Origin: Diphasiastrum complanatum
Lineage: Eukaryota > Streptophyta > Lycopodiopsida > Lycopodiales > Lycopodiaceae
Length of the DNA: 64,000 nt
NCBI GenBank assembly: GCA_029204225.1
Contig: CM055100.1
Coordinates: 3,385,089-3,449,088 of the forward strand
Reading direction: 5' to 3'
Part shown: in pieces, positions 1-11,388 of the stretch
Position numbering within the stretch: position 1 is the stretch's first letter
Layout: every line of letters begins with the position of its first letter
Translations under genes and position numbers: made by a program
Notes under the pieces: generated by a model
Told to the model about the DNA's origin: nothing
The model's database searches: none
What the model saw: the letters and a program-made list of their open reading frames with translations, nothing else

Positions 1-1220
1 GCAATCAAGGATCCACATTTACTTATCAAACATGCATCTCCAATGAACTCCACATCAAGTCCTTTGTCAATCATTTGACTTACACTAAGCAAATTCTTAG
101 TGATTGAAGGAATGTACAAAACATTTTCAAGATTTGCTTTCCTATTTGTTGAAAGGGAAATAGGAATAGTGCCTATGCCTTTGATGTCACATTGACCATC
201 ATTTGCAGTGTAGATGATGTTACCTTCTCCCTCATAAGACAATAAGGATGTAAAGTATTCCTTATGTCTTGTCATGTGAGATGAGGCTCCACTATCAATC
301 CACCAAGGATCATTATCATCTATGTTGGCTAACAAACTTGAAGTCATAACAAGTGATTCACATGTGTTATGTTCTTCCTCATCTATTGTAAGATTTCCTT
401 GCCTCTCTCCTTGCTCTCTTTTCTTCTTATAACATTCATTTGCAAAATGACCTTTTATCCCACAATAAAAGCACTTGAACTTTGACTTATTGTTCTTAGT
501 AGAAGAGGAAGAGGAAGAGTGATCATCATGATCAACGTTACCACCTTTGGACCATTTCCCTTTGCCTTTACCTTTGCCCTTGAATTTGCCTTTTGTGAAG
601 AAAGCCTCTTCACCTCCACCTTGCAAGGATGCACCATCAAGCTTTGATTGCAACCTATGTTCTTCAGCCAATAAGATTTCTTGCAAGTCAACCACACTTG
701 GCAAGACTCTTTGAATGGCAAAACTTTGCACAAGGTTAGCATGTTCATTTAGCAAACCATTCAACATAACTTGGACTATTTCACCATCTTTTATGTTCTC
801 ATCAATGCATGCTAAATCATCACTTAGGGACTTAACTCTCAAGATAAATGCATGAGCACTTTCACCCTCTCTTTGCCTACTAGAAAATATTTGTCTCCTT
901 AGCGTCAATACCCTAGATGTGGACTTTGATTCAAAGAGCTTCTTTAAGGCATTCCATGCCTCACTTGCACTTTGACACTTTCCAACTTCCTTGAGAAGTT
1001 CATTTGTAACATTCATTTTAATGATATGAAGAGCCCTTTTGGCCTTCTTATCAAACCTTTGTTGCTCTTGAAGTGTGAGAGGTCTCTCTTCAATTTCTGC
1101 AACTATGTCCATGAGTTCATTCAACTCAAGTAAGGACTCCATCCTCACTTTCCAAGTAGAGTAGTTTGATGAACTCAACCTTTCACTAGACTCTAGCATG
1201 ATCCCACCATTGGAAGCCAT
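1..1220 (-). CDS. gag-pol: Ty1/copia gag-protease, N-terminal part (element C1), runs off the left edge
   Basis: The frame is open from an ATG at 1220 to the left edge, about 406 codons. It begins MASNGGIMLES, matching the start of the intact element at 55772. In order it shows the retrotransposon gag domain (NYSTWKVRMESLLE), a complete zinc knuckle CFYCGIKGHFANEC at about 432-473, and the aspartic protease motif WWIDSGASSHMT at about 270-302. It then enters the segment that precedes integrase (KNLLSVSQMIDKG) and is cut at the window edge. The gag protein packages element RNA in the cytoplasm and the protease matures the polyprotein; that is family knowledge. I followed several stretches of the frame and saw no stop. 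Whether integrase and reverse transcriptase to the left are intact cannot be seen. Confidence 0.88.
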   Translation of the reverse strand, partial: MASNGGIMLESSERLSSSNYSTWKVRMESLLELNELMDIVAEIEERPLTLQEQQRFDKKAKRALHIIKMNVTNELLKEVGKCQSASEAWNALKKLFESKSTSRVLTLRRQIFSSRQREGESAHAFILRVKSLSDDLACIDENIKDGEIVQVMLNGLLNEHANLVQSFAIQRVLPSVVDLQEILLAEEHRLQSKLDGASLQGGGEEAFFTKGKFKGKGKGKGKWSKGGNVDHDDHSSSSSSTKNNKSKFKCFYCGIKGHFANECYKKKREQGERQGNLTIDEEEHNTCESLVMTSSLLANIDDNDPWWIDSGASSHMTRHKEYFTSLLSYEGEGNIIYTANDGQCDIKGIGTIPISLSTNRKANLENVLYIPSITKNLLSVSQMIDKGLDVEFIGDACLISKCGSLI

Positions 1221-2381
1221 GATTCTAATGTTTCTTCAACTTTTAGGTTCTGTCCTAAAGCACTTAGCACTCACTTTTCTCTCAACAAATGATAGATAAA
1301 GAGATCTATGAAGATTTAGGACCCTAAAACACTTCTATCTTGAACCTAGATGGTTTCCAAGCATAGAAAGGAAGATTGAAACACATGCAACACTTTGCAC
1401 ACACTAATAATGGATTACAAAATCAAACCAACCTGAACACACTCTTGCTTAAGCTCTCAAACTTTCCAGCAAGTGACCAAATCAAGTTATGGTGTGAAGA
1501 GTTACTTGCATTCTTAGAAAATACCCAAAACTAGGATGCCAAGATTACCTAGTAATGAACAAACTTGATCAACATATGATCAACACACTAAGATATTGAT
1601 TCAACCTGTAAAACCACATGTAAACCACACTTCTAAAAGTTTATAAACTCCAGCAAGTGATAAATACAAGATTTAGAGGTGAATGAATGAGCACACTTAG
1701 TGAATCACAAGACTAGCTTCACTATCTTGTCAAATCTTGGTGTTTAGATGTAGATCTAAGATCACTTCACATGAGAATGTTCCTCAACCTGTTAAGAACC
1801 TGAAAACACACTTGCATAATGGTTAACACCTTCCAGCAAATGCTCCAATCAAATTACATAAGGAGAGTTACTTACATGCTCAACAAAGTACACCAAAATT
1901 TATGCCAAAATTGATGACAATCTTTACAATATGCTCTTCACAATGGAGCTTACAATATGTTCACCCAAAAAAAGGGGATCTTTCATCCAAATGGGAGCTT
2001 TGCTCAGCCTTTAGGAGAATTACAACTCACTCAAAAGAGCATTTGTCATCCACTTAAGGAGAAGTTTCATCCACTTAAGGAGAGTGTTCATCCAAGAATG
2101 GAGATTGTCAACAATAGGATTGAAAAGAACATTGTTAGTATTGAATATGCACAAGCCTCACAATCACAAATGATTAGGTGTTATGATCTGATCCAAAATA
2201 GTTTCTTTTCAGCCTCTGATCTTCAATAGACCTGAAATATGCTTTTGATCCACAAGTTCAACTCACAAAACAAAGGTTAGTAAGATTTGATCAACAAAGC
2301 AATGCAAAATCATGCTAGAACTTGATCAAACATCCAAATATCACCAAAAATGGAATACTTACTGTAAATAGAAGCCAACCA
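1221..2381 (-). other. Untranslated leader of copia element C1
   Basis: This lies between the primer-binding site and the gag ATG of C1 and carries no gag-pol homology. At about 1160 bp it is roughly twice the leader of the intact element C6 (597 bp). A short direct repeat (TTCATCCACTTAAGGAGA-type) lies at about 2046-2095. The open frame on the other strand at 1957-2229 has no recognisable domain and is probably chance. Confidence 0.6.
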
Positions 2382-2393
2382 GCTCTGATACCA
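2382..2393 (-). other. Primer-binding site, initiator tRNA-Met type (C1)
   Basis: Read on the minus strand this is TGGTATCAGAGC, the standard Ty1/copia site complementary to the 3' end of initiator tRNA-Met. It abuts the CA end of the LTR with no spacer. Confidence 0.9.
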
Positions 2394-3154
2394 TGTGAAA
2401 AATACAGATCCTAAGTGGATCTAAACTCCAAGATCATTGGCTTGAATGCTTGCACTCCAAACTACATAAGCTAGGAATTGGCAACACATTCTATGCTACC
2501 TAGAATGCAAAGAACTTGATCAAAAAGCATTTATCACAAATGGAAACTTCCATAAACATCAAGTGCGGCCCAAAATAGCATTATACAGTCCATAATACAT
2601 CAGCCTACCACTTTTGGAAAGCACCTAAGATCATACACAATAGCTTGAAGACAATACACACAACAATGCTCTCAATGGAGGAAGAAACAATGACAATGAT
2701 CTATTGATCTCAATGAAGCATACAAAAGGTTTCTCCAACCTGTTTTCCACGACTTCCCTACTATTTATGGATGAGGAAGATGACTCTCTCTCCTCTCTCT
2801 AGAAGGTACTTGACCCTAGATATTCCCTATATAGGAAAAGCATATCCGGTGAATATGGATGAAGCTCTACTTGCCAAACATTAAGGCTGCAATGTGAAAA
2901 ATTGCCTACATTGGCAAATCTAGCCAAGTAAAATATTGTACATTTTGTCAATATTGTTTGTTGGTTACTTGAATGGCCAAAGTGCCACTTGTACATACAC
3001 ACCTAAAGTTGGTTACCACGAGTCAAGAGGAGTGGTTGTGTCCATTTGGTAGTGATTCCTACTTTGTAGGATCTAGACCATGATTTATGATGAGATTTGT
3101 ACCTACCATGCACCTTCCAAGCATGACTCTTGGATCTAGGCTAGGGTTTTCACA
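2394..3154 (-). repeat. 5' LTR of copia element C1
   Basis: The LTR is bounded on the minus strand by TGTGAAAACCCTAG at its start and TATTTTTCACA at its end, so its termini form a TGTGAAAA/TTTTCACA inverted repeat. It is 761 bp long and the primer site follows it directly. A TATA-like CCTATATAGG lies at about 2827. The partner LTR is outside the window, so age cannot be estimated. Confidence 0.85.
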
Positions 3155-3583
3155 TTAGGGCAAGAAAGTGAAGTCTACTTCCTTATTACATGCTGGATTT
3201 TCACCTAACTTTGCAAAGGAAGTGTGTTTTACTATGTATTCCCATTCTCCATAGTGAGAAGATAGAAACTTTTTGGAGCCTCAAGGAGAAACTCGAGTTT
3301 TCTCTCATTGTATGGTGATTACTCTTGATTTCCAATGAAACCCAGCTTTGGCACTTTGTAAACACTGTCTATAGGCCGTACTACAGCCTTATTTTCACAC
3401 GTGTGGAGTTGGATTATACTAATTGATCAATGCTTTGATTGTCTTTACTTGTTTCCTATCAAGCTGCTAAACTAGATCTTGTTTTCTGATGACTAGTTTC
3501 TGATACATTGTTTAACAAGCATACAATCACCTTGTGGATTATTCAAAGATCCATTTATGGTCCTTAGTACTTTACTTTTCACA
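3155..3583 (+). repeat. Right part of the 5' LTR of C2
   Basis: The segment ends in ACTTTTCACA immediately before a tRNA-Met primer site, so it is the U3/R/U5 end of a copia LTR. No TG start with a matching inverted end is seen before C1 begins. It contains the palindrome CACACGTGTG at 3396-3405. Confidence 0.7.
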
Positions 3584-3596
3584 TGGTATCAGAGCC
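3584..3596 (+). other. Primer-binding site, initiator tRNA-Met type (C2)
   Basis: TGGTATCAGAGCC directly follows the CACA end of the LTR. The leader runs from here to the gag ATG at 4216 and holds a second CACACGTGTG at 3746-3755. Confidence 0.9.
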
Positions 3597-4215
3597 AAGT
3601 ACAAGGCCATTGATCTGTGTCTGAATCTAATCCAATTTTAGCAGGTTTTGGTGCAAAAAGCTAGTATTGGAAGGGCGAGCTGGTATCCAGGTTTCGGTGA
3701 GGGGATTTGATCCCAAACTTTTTCAGGATCAAAATCTGTACTGTTCACACGTGTGGGCATCTCTGAACCAGCATTTAATAACCCATATTCATTGGATCAT
3801 AGAAAATTCATCTGGTGTCAGTTTGATGTAATTTTTGGTGCAAATCCTAGGATAAGCTACCAAGATTACTTGCCATTGATTAGTTTTGAATTTGTTTCAT
3901 GAAAACTAACTAATCTAGACTGATTTCGAACCTTCTTAAAGTGGAATCCAGGTCTTGAAAGTACATCAAAGTGAATGAGAGAGATAGAGTCAATTTTTGT
4001 CCAAGAATAGCCAAGATTGGCAAGATTTGCTTGAGAGTAGTTTTCATCTCATCTTATCTTCATTCCAGCTTTGTGAGGGAGTGATAAAACTGTGATTACA
4101 AATCCATCTGTTGGATTAGAAGTCAACATTTGAGTGAAACACTGCAAGTTAGAAACCTTTGTGAGTTTCCGGTCCAAACAAATTTATATCTTGTGTGTAG
4201 AAGCTTGCTAGTAAG

Positions 4216-7200
4216 ATGGGATCAGTGGGAGCCTACCTTCTAGAAGCTAGTGAGAGGTTTAATTCTACCAATTATGCTATTTGGAAAGTGAGGATGAAGT
4301 TACTAATGGTGCTCTAGGATCTTTATGAGTTTCTAATAGATGATGAAGATGAACCTCTAGGTGCACATGAATTAGTGAGATACAAGAAGAGGTCTAGGCT
4401 TGCACTTCACTGTATTAAGATGAATGTAAGCAATGACCTTTTAAGAGAAGTATCATCATGTAAGAGTGCTAAAGAGGCTTGGGAATCTTTAATATCTATC
4501 TATGAGTCTAGTAACACTTCGAGGGTTCTCATGCTTAGGAATCAGATTCTACAAAGTATGAAGAGGAGTGATGAGAGTGCACAAGATTATGTGCTAAGAA
4601 TCAAGTCTCTCAATAGGGAATTAGCTTCCATTGGAGAGAAGATTCAAGATAGTGAGCTTGTTCAAATTGTCCTCAATGGTCTAGGGAGTGGCTTTACAAA
4701 TTTGGTCAAAAGCTTTGCAATCCAAGACACTTTGCCTACTATAGAAAAGCTACACAGTGTATTAGTAGCTGAAGAGTGTAGGATGTTGCATACCAATGCA
4801 AGAATGAATGCTATTTCTCTGCAGGATGGTGATAAGAAAGCTAATTTCTCATTCAAAAGCAAGAAGAAGACCAACGGCAAGAAGAAGCACTTCAAGGAGA
4901 CCAAGGAGGAGGAGGAGGCTTCAAGCTCAAAGGGCAAGATCAAAGACAAGTCCAAGTACAAATGTTTTTTCTATGGAAAGAAAGGACATTTTGCATCAGA
5001 ATGTCTCAAGAAGAAGAAGGCACAAGAGAGCAAACAAAGCAACATTGCACATCAGGAGGAGGAGGATGATGAAGAGTCATCCTTGATGGTTTCCAACAAA
5101 CCACCATCATCCAAGAGCAACACCAATGATTCTTGGTGGATTGATAGTGGAGCTAGTTCCCACATGACATATCAAAAGGTCATATTCTCCACTTTACTTT
5201 CTTACAATGATTTACATGGATCAATCTATACTGCAAGTAGTCAAAAATGTAAGATAAGTAGAATAGGAACAATTCCCTTGTATGTGGGATCATCCAAAAG
5301 GATGAATCTTGATAATGTTCTTTATATTCTTAAGTTAACCAAGAATTTGCTTAGTGTTGGCCAGTTAATGGATAAAGACCTAGATGTACAATTTAAGCAT
5401 GGAGTTTGTTCCATCCTTAGAAATGATGAATGTATAGCCAAAGGCTTTAAACAAGGTAGATTGTTTAAGCTTGATGCTAACGTTGCAGTGGAGATTGTTA
5501 ACTTGGCAAAGGTGGAGTTATCAAAGGTGGAACTGTGGCACAAAAGGTTGGACCACCCCAACTACAAAGCCATGGAATCTATGGTTGCAAAGGAGCTTGC
5601 AGTTGGACTCCCCAAGCATTGGTCAAAGTGTGGGAAGAGATGTGAAGCATGCAGCCTCTCAAAGGCTCACAAACTACCCTTCTCAAGATCTACATCAAGA
5701 TCAAACTCTCCTCTTGAACTCATCCATTTGGATGTCATAGTTTTTCACATGAGTCTAATGGTGGTGCCAAGTACTATGTAATCTTCATTGATGACTATTC
5801 TAGATTTTGTTGGATGTACTTCTTGTCTAGCAAATCAATGGTGTTTGATTCTTTTGTAAAGTTCAAGACTTTGGTAGAAAATCAACTTAGTACCAAGATT
5901 AAGGTATTAAGGAGTGATAATGGAGGTGAATATATCTCCAATAAGTTGATTAACTTTTGTAGTTCTAATGGCATAAAGAGGGAGTTGTCATGTCCATACA
6001 CCCCTCAACAAAATGCTTCTTGGTTTCCAATGGAAGGCTCGAACTTGAGACCAAAGAAACTTTGGATGTCAAGTGTTAACCAATTGAGCCAACTCCCTTG
6101 GGTCCCTCAACAAAATGCTTCTTGGTTTCCAATGGAAGGCTCGAACTTGAGACCAAAGAAACTTTGGATGTCAAGCGTTAACCAATTGAGCCAACTCCAA
6201 AATGGAGTGAGTGAGAGAAGAAATAGATTTCTTTGTGAGTGTGCTAAGGCCTTAAGGCTAGATGCTTCTCTATCCAAACCATTTTGGGGTGAAGCAATAA
6301 CTTGTGCTAACTATTTGTGCAATAGATTGCCAAACCAAGCCATTGGAGGAATCACACCATTTGAAGCTCTATTTGGAGAGAAGCCCAATCTCAAGGATCT
6401 CAAAGTTTTTGGATCCACTTGCTATGTACACCAATCCTTGGATAAGAGAAAGAAGGATGATGCAACATCCATCAAAGGCATCTTTGTGGGATGTGGTGAG
6501 AATAGCAAAGGTTATAGAGTCTTCAATCCCATCACTAGCAAGGTGATAGTAAATAGGGATGTTATTTTTTATGAAAGACATGCTTGTGATTTGGATGATA
6601 ATGCTACTAATCATCTTGATGCCAAAGATCATGCTAGGATGGAGGAGGAGCTTCCAAGTGAAGAAGAACTTGAGGATCCACCTCAAGATGCAAGAACTCC
6701 AAGAAGATCTACAAGGGCAAGATCCGAGCCATTGAGGCTCACCTATGATGGTTAAGGTGATCAAAGGGAAGGCTCATCATCTTTCACATCTTACACCTTT
6801 CTTACTTCAATGTTAGATGAGCCAACATGCTATGAAGATGCTTGTAAGTCTAAAAGTTGGATGGATGCTATGCAAGTAGAGTATGCTGCTCTTATTGAGA
6901 ATCATGCTTGGGATCTTGTGGATCTTCCTCAAGGGAAGAAACCTCTTGATTGCAAGTGGGTATTTAGATTGAAGTATAATAAAGATGGATCAATAAGCAA
7001 GCATAAAGCTAGGCTTGTTGCCAAAGGTTTTTTACAAACCAAAGGCATTGATTATGATGAGACTCTTGTTACTATCAGGTTGATCATTAGTCTTGCTACG
7101 AACTTCAATTGGGAGCTATTCCAACTTGACTTCACAAATGCATTCCTCAATGGTTATTTGGAGAAAGAGATCTACATGAGGCAACCCGAGGGCTTCATCA

Positions 7201-7271
7201 AGACAAAGCATGAAGGAAAAGTGTGTTTTTTGAAGAAGAGCCTTTATGGGCTCAAGCAAGCACCTAGAGCG
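4216..7271 (+). pseudogene. gag-pol: Broken copia gag-protease-integrase-RT of C2
   Basis: The ATG at 4216 opens gag (MGSVGAYLLEASERF). A TAG at 4315-4317 interrupts it at codon 34. The frame then runs to 5781 through a zinc knuckle whose second cysteine is tyrosine (CFFYGKKGHFASEC), the protease motif WWIDSGASSHMT and the pre-integrase domain. A frameshift at about 5740 precedes the integrase core (FIDDYSRFCW, RSDNGGEY, NGVSERRNR). Two tRNA-like repeat copies are inserted between PQQ and NGVSERR (6002-6197). A TAA at 6753-6755 ends the integrase part. The RT part 6810-7271 keeps KWVFRLKYNKDGS and LDFTNAFLNG but lacks the FAPVAKM segment. No active protein can come from this copy. Confidence 0.9.
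6002..6197 (-). repeat. Two tandem antisense copies of a tRNA-like repeat inside the C2 integrase
   Basis: Two direct copies, 6002-6103 (102 bp) and 6104-6197 (94 bp), differ by one substitution and by the loss of CCTTGGGT at the end of the second. Read on the minus strand each contains TTGGCTCAATTGG (A-box-like) and AGTTCGAGCC (B-box-like), and matches the unit of the array at 12961-13430 across about 85 bp. The outer junctions carry CAAAATG on both sides, a likely 7-bp target duplication. The 102-bp period is 34 codons, so the C2 frame stays open through both copies. Confidence 0.8.
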
Positions 7272-7850
7272 TAACTTTGTTTTAGTTTACCTGTTTGCAG
7301 CATTAATGAAATGATTTGATAGATTCTTCGAAAGACAAACCTTTGAAAAGTTATAGGGTTAAGACAGGATCAAGGTCAGCTGAGAATATCCAATCATCAC
7401 AGCAACTGTCAAAGAGTACATGATGAAAATAAACAAAATAGTACCACACAATCTATAAAGTAGTTAAACTTTTTGATACCTCCATTATTTCTTGTAGTCG
7501 AGGATTCAATAGTCGTCAAAAGAAGAACAAGTATAGTATACCATCAGAGAAGTTCATTAAAAAGCTGCAAGGGTGATTTATCACCTAAACATAACATCAT
7601 CTCATCATACGGATTGATTAAACTCCTCTTATGGTTTTGGTTTCAAATTACATTACTTCAGTCGATTTAAAACCAGCGTAAATAAAAAAGCTACAGATCA
7701 AAATCCTACAAAAGCTATATGTATGCACGCCTTTTTACATGCAAACTTTCCATCCCCCAAAACTAAACTAAAAAGACAATCAAAGAACGAAAACCACCAA
7801 GTTCTCATCTCAAATAACACAAAGAAGGATCAAGCCAGGTAAAACATTCA
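7272..7850. other. Unannotated flank right of C2
   Basis: AT-rich sequence with no recognisable coding homology, LTR end or repeat. It begins exactly where C2 homology stops. Confidence 0.4.

Positions 7851-7909
<59 letters not shown>
7851..7909. repeat. (CT)n microsatellite
   Basis: About 58 bp of nearly pure CT dinucleotide with one TT interruption near its start. Confidence 0.95.
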
Positions 7910-7910
<1 letters not shown>

Positions 7911-8210
7911 AATCACCCTTCTTGCTGCCACTGTCACAGCTTCTGAATTAGGGCAAGGGCAACAAATTCATGTGCCCATCTCACCTCATCTCATCTTTGC
8001 AACAAATAGATCACCACCGACCAGCTGAATAAATTAAGTAAGATCATTATGTGTGTATGGTTGATCTTCTTGGGCAGGTTGGCCAATTGCGGGAGACAAA
8101 GGATTTCATCCAATCCATGCCATTTGAAGTTGACGAGGTGGGCAGAGAACCACGACTCGCCTGTATCCAAAACATGCTTGTAAGAGACAAGGCTCACCTT
8201 CTTAAACCCT

Positions 8211-8432
8211 AATCATGCTCTCAATAGAGTTGCAGCTCTACATATTTTCATCTAATGTTGGAGCTAAAGCTTTCTATCCATTCTTCTGCCTCAACGTTTG
8301 TCGGGCTTCCTTGCTAAACTATAACGATGCTCTCAACAAAGTCACAGCTCTACAGATTTTCATCGAACATTGCAGCTAAAGCTTTCTATCCATTCTTCTA
8401 CCCCAATGTCTGTACACTTTTCAAACTTTCAT
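8211..8432. repeat. Local direct duplication, period about 111 bp
   Basis: ATGCTCTCAA.AGAGTTGCAGC at 8215 recurs as ATGCTCTCAACAAAGTCACAGC at 8326. Both copies continue through TAAAGCTTTCTATCCATTC. Confidence 0.7.
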
Positions 8433-8854
8433 TGCATTTTTGCAGAGGTCACAACGTTTCATGGCATCATTTTTCTTCAATCATATGGGGAAAAAAACCA
8501 CTCATTGTTCATTTGTCATTTTGTCTGCAGGAAGGAATAAAAATACATCATCTTTGTGGCACGAAACACACTTTATTGCTACGCAATCCTTTGTCCATGT
8601 AGTAAAAGCTAAAAAGCATTGCCTTTGTGGTTTGCTACAAGCTTTCATTATGCCCTTTTCACTGATTCTCTGTCCGTTATGTTTGATAGTAAAATCTTGA
8701 ACAAGACACTCTTCCTTAGCAAATTAAAGTCAGTAGCATGCAACCAAAATAGCAGGCAACTACCTATAACCACTGTACCCTGATCTGCAGCATCGTTTTA
8801 TTTGCGATTAGTTAGTTCTCAACAAGGTGAACGATCAGATGTTCAGAGAGGCGC

Positions 8855-9190
8855 AGACACAATGTATTACCAATAGCTAAGACATGTAAGCATAATGATC
8901 TAAAGTACAATTCAAAGTCTGCACCTAGACTAATTTAAATGTGTAGTAGAAAAAGTACATCACAAATTGCATCCAATGAAATAAATCAAGGTAGCTTGTA
9001 AATCAGTGTTTATCAAAGAAGCACAGGCACAATGTATTACCAATAGCTAAGACATGTAAGCACAATTCAAAGTCTGCACCTAGACTAATTTAAATGTCTA
9101 GTAAAAAAAGTACATCACAAATCGCATCTAATGAAATAAATTAAGGTATCTTGTAAATCAATGTGTACCAGATCCTTCCCCCTGACAAGT
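8855..9190. repeat. Local tandem duplication, period 170 bp
   Basis: AGACACAATGTATTACC at 8855 recurs as AGGCACAATGTATTACC at 9025. Both copies share the CAATAGCTAAGACATGTAAGC and AAAGTACATCACAAAT blocks with scattered substitutions and a small deletion in the second. Confidence 0.85.
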
Positions 9191-10251
9191 AATAAGTAGG
9201 TAGCGAATACTTTCAGCAATGAACAAAACAGTCTTCTGATTCAACAGATCTTCTTTACCAAATCTACAACGATTTTCCAAGATATAGCCAACAGCGATCC
9301 AATTGATGTTGGTGCTTTGGTGCTTCCGTAGAACAGCTCTCTACAATAGCACGTCCCTTTGGATTCTAAGTATGCAGCATCCATGCCTCACTTTTCTTTT
9401 ATAGTTAAAGAATATACCCTTTCTTGCTTTTTCTTTTATTTTGCTTTTGCATGCCTTCGTAAGATTTTTGGGCATGTTAGTTTAGCCACCCTCAACCAAG
9501 GTTCATGCCTTGAAAGTAAAGGCCGTCCGCACAAGTTTTGACATTGACTTTTTTCCAAACTTCATTGATTTACCTCAACACATAGTATTGCCTTTGCAAG
9601 GCAAGGTCAACAAAATCCTCAATTCACAAAGCTAATGCTTCAATATAGGATCAAAACTTGAGCAAGGATTTTTCATAATGTAAATTCTCTGCCGAGCCGT
9701 TGCACTGAACATATATCATCCATACATTTTCTTTTATGATGTCAGTTTTTTTGACAATGAGGCTTGAGGACAACGTTTAGACAAGGTGATTGATATATCA
9801 CCAGAAGCAGGGCACTCAAATAGTTAGAAAATGAAACATAAACATTGCATTGTAGAAAAATAAAAGGACACACAAAACTCATTTTAATGCTTAAATTCAT
9901 CTTTTTAATGTTTAAATTCATCTGCAAATGACACCTCAGCTTTAGCATTAAGTCACAAAAACTTAACAATATCGCAGAAAAGCTAAAAACCCTAAAATAT
10001 CTACAAAGAAAACTATGGGCAAAAATCAAAAGCCCATAGACTTTCTTGTGTACACCATAATGCTCAGTTATGGGTAAGAAAGCCAATCAAGGTAGTTTTC
10101 TCTAAACAGCAGGCAATTTCACTCTCATCCAGTTTCAAGAGCACACAAAAGAAATCATCATCGCCATCCCAATTACCAACATGATTGATCTATGCACTCA
10201 TTTAATTCTGCTAAAGAACGCCAGACTCTCAGAGAGATCCACATGCAACAC

Positions 10252-11388
10252 TCATCTAGAAGCATTGAACTTAGAGACATGTAGATCAAACCATTCAAAT
10301 ATGATATCTGATTGTAAGCTGGTCATTTCATGATACCCATAAGCCAGATTCAGCTCTTCCTGAATATGGTGCTCCCACTTGAGCTTCCCAGACCTATCTT
10401 CAGGCAGCACGCCACGTTTCTTCACGGACATCTGCCAATTCATAGCTCTTGAATTTTCCTTGAGAAACCCACTTTGATCTACAAAACCATTTTCCCTCAA
10501 GAGAGTATAGATACTCTCAGAAAGCTTCTGATCAAAGTCAGGAATTCTTTCTGAAAAGAAATGGGGAGTCAATGGAATCTCAGGGCATTTCACTTCTGCT
10601 GTGAGCACCCCCTTGCTGCTAAGAAGTTCCATTGCCTTCTGCACTAAATAAGCTCTCTTTGCATCCTTGAGCATGTGGACAAACAATGTAGGAGGATATG
10701 TCCGATCGATGTCTTTCTCTTTTATGGCTCCTTCAGCTATCATCACCACTAAGGCAACAAATTTGAACTGCAAAGCAAAAGTGGATATGAAGTACCCACC
10801 TGAGGAAGCCCCCAGAGCCACAACAGGCAGACCTTGCAAGCTCCTTTGTCTGATAAAATACTCCAAGGTGGATCTCACCTTTGCAGCGTCACCAACCTCG
10901 CTCCAGCAATGCCCCTTGCTAGAAATGGCTAGCACAGCATAGTGTTTTGCAAGAGCATCTAGGATCAGGACCCTTTCTTCAGGCAAACCGATGCATTCCT
11001 CGCAGTCTGGATGCCTATCCCAGAAGAAAGTAGCCCTACAGTAGCATCCATGGGCAATAAAAAGCACAGCTTTGGTTGCTGCAGGCATCTGCCACACAAT
11101 TTGTGTGCCATTCAGGTATTCCAAGGTGGGAAGGAGGCGAATTGGCTTGGACCCACCATGAGGAATGGCCCCCCTCATCTCCCCGTCAGCTGTAAGGGAG
11201 CTACTGAGCAGCAAAACCAGCATAAGTGGTGTGAGGATGAGGAGAAGGAATGCTGCAAGGGGGTGATGGCGCACACAGTTTCTGATCCATGGGAAGAAAG
11301 GCAGGTCAGAGAAAGGTCTGTTTGTGTGAAACCACATCTGATGTACCTTCTTGCTACCCCTTTTCACTCTTCCCCGGATCCCTTTCAA
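10252..11388 (-). CDS. Membrane-anchored alpha/beta hydrolase-like protein
   Basis: This is an uninterrupted 378-residue frame. A basic N-terminus (residues 1-41) precedes one hydrophobic segment (about 43-65), giving a signal-anchor topology. The rest resembles an alpha/beta hydrolase: an HGC motif at H113-C115 after a hydrophobic strand (VLFIAHGC), and the nucleophile elbow GASSG at 193-197 with S195 as the likely nucleophile. D242 and H353 (GYHEMT) are possible partners in a triad; that assignment is inference. Cysteines 115, 117, 129, 132 and 161 may form disulfides. The family is widespread in plants but its substrate is unknown to me. The protein probably sits in an endomembrane with its catalytic part in the lumen or outside. 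There is no sign of decay and no transposon homology, so I take it as the only ordinary host gene here. An untranslated 5' exon is possible. Confidence 0.82.
   Translation of the reverse strand: MKGIRGRVKRGSKKVHQMWFHTNRPFSDLPFFPWIRNCVRHHPLAAFLLLILTPLMLVLLLSSSLTADGEMRGAIPHGGSKPIRLLPTLEYLNGTQIVWQMPAATKAVLFIAHGCYCRATFFWDRHPDCEECIGLPEERVLILDALAKHYAVLAISSKGHCWSEVGDAAKVRSTLEYFIRQRSLQGLPVVALGASSGGYFISTFALQFKFVALVVMIAEGAIKEKDIDRTYPPTLFVHMLKDAKRAYLVQKAMELLSSKGVLTAEVKCPEIPLTPHFFSERIPDFDQKLSESIYTLLRENGFVDQSGFLKENSRAMNWQMSVKKRGVLPEDRSGKLKWEHHIQEELNLAYGYHEMTSLQSDIIFEWFDLHVSKFNASR

Larger units (their letters stand above)
3155..7271 (+). mobile_element. Degenerate Ty1/copia element C2, 5' LTR interrupted and 3' half missing
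   Basis: From left to right it shows the 3' part of an LTR, the primer site, a leader, gag, protease, integrase and the first half of reverse transcriptase. Homology stops abruptly at about 7271 after KQAPRA. The catalytic YVDD region, RNase H and 3' LTR are absent. Its left boundary coincides exactly with the outer end of the C1 LTR, so C1 most likely inserted into the C2 LTR and the rest of that LTR lies off the left edge. Confidence 0.8.
7910..10251. other. Low-copy-looking intergenic DNA downstream of the hydrolase gene
   Basis: No transposon domain is visible. The region adjacent to 10251 lies 3' of the minus-strand hydrolase and probably includes its 3' UTR, although no clear end can be placed. 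Open frames here are short and AT-driven. Two local direct duplications are listed separately. Confidence 0.4.

Noticed and set aside
1957-2229. 90-codon plus-strand frame in the C1 leader.
   Set aside because: Antisense to a retroelement leader, built on a short direct repeat, no homology recognised.
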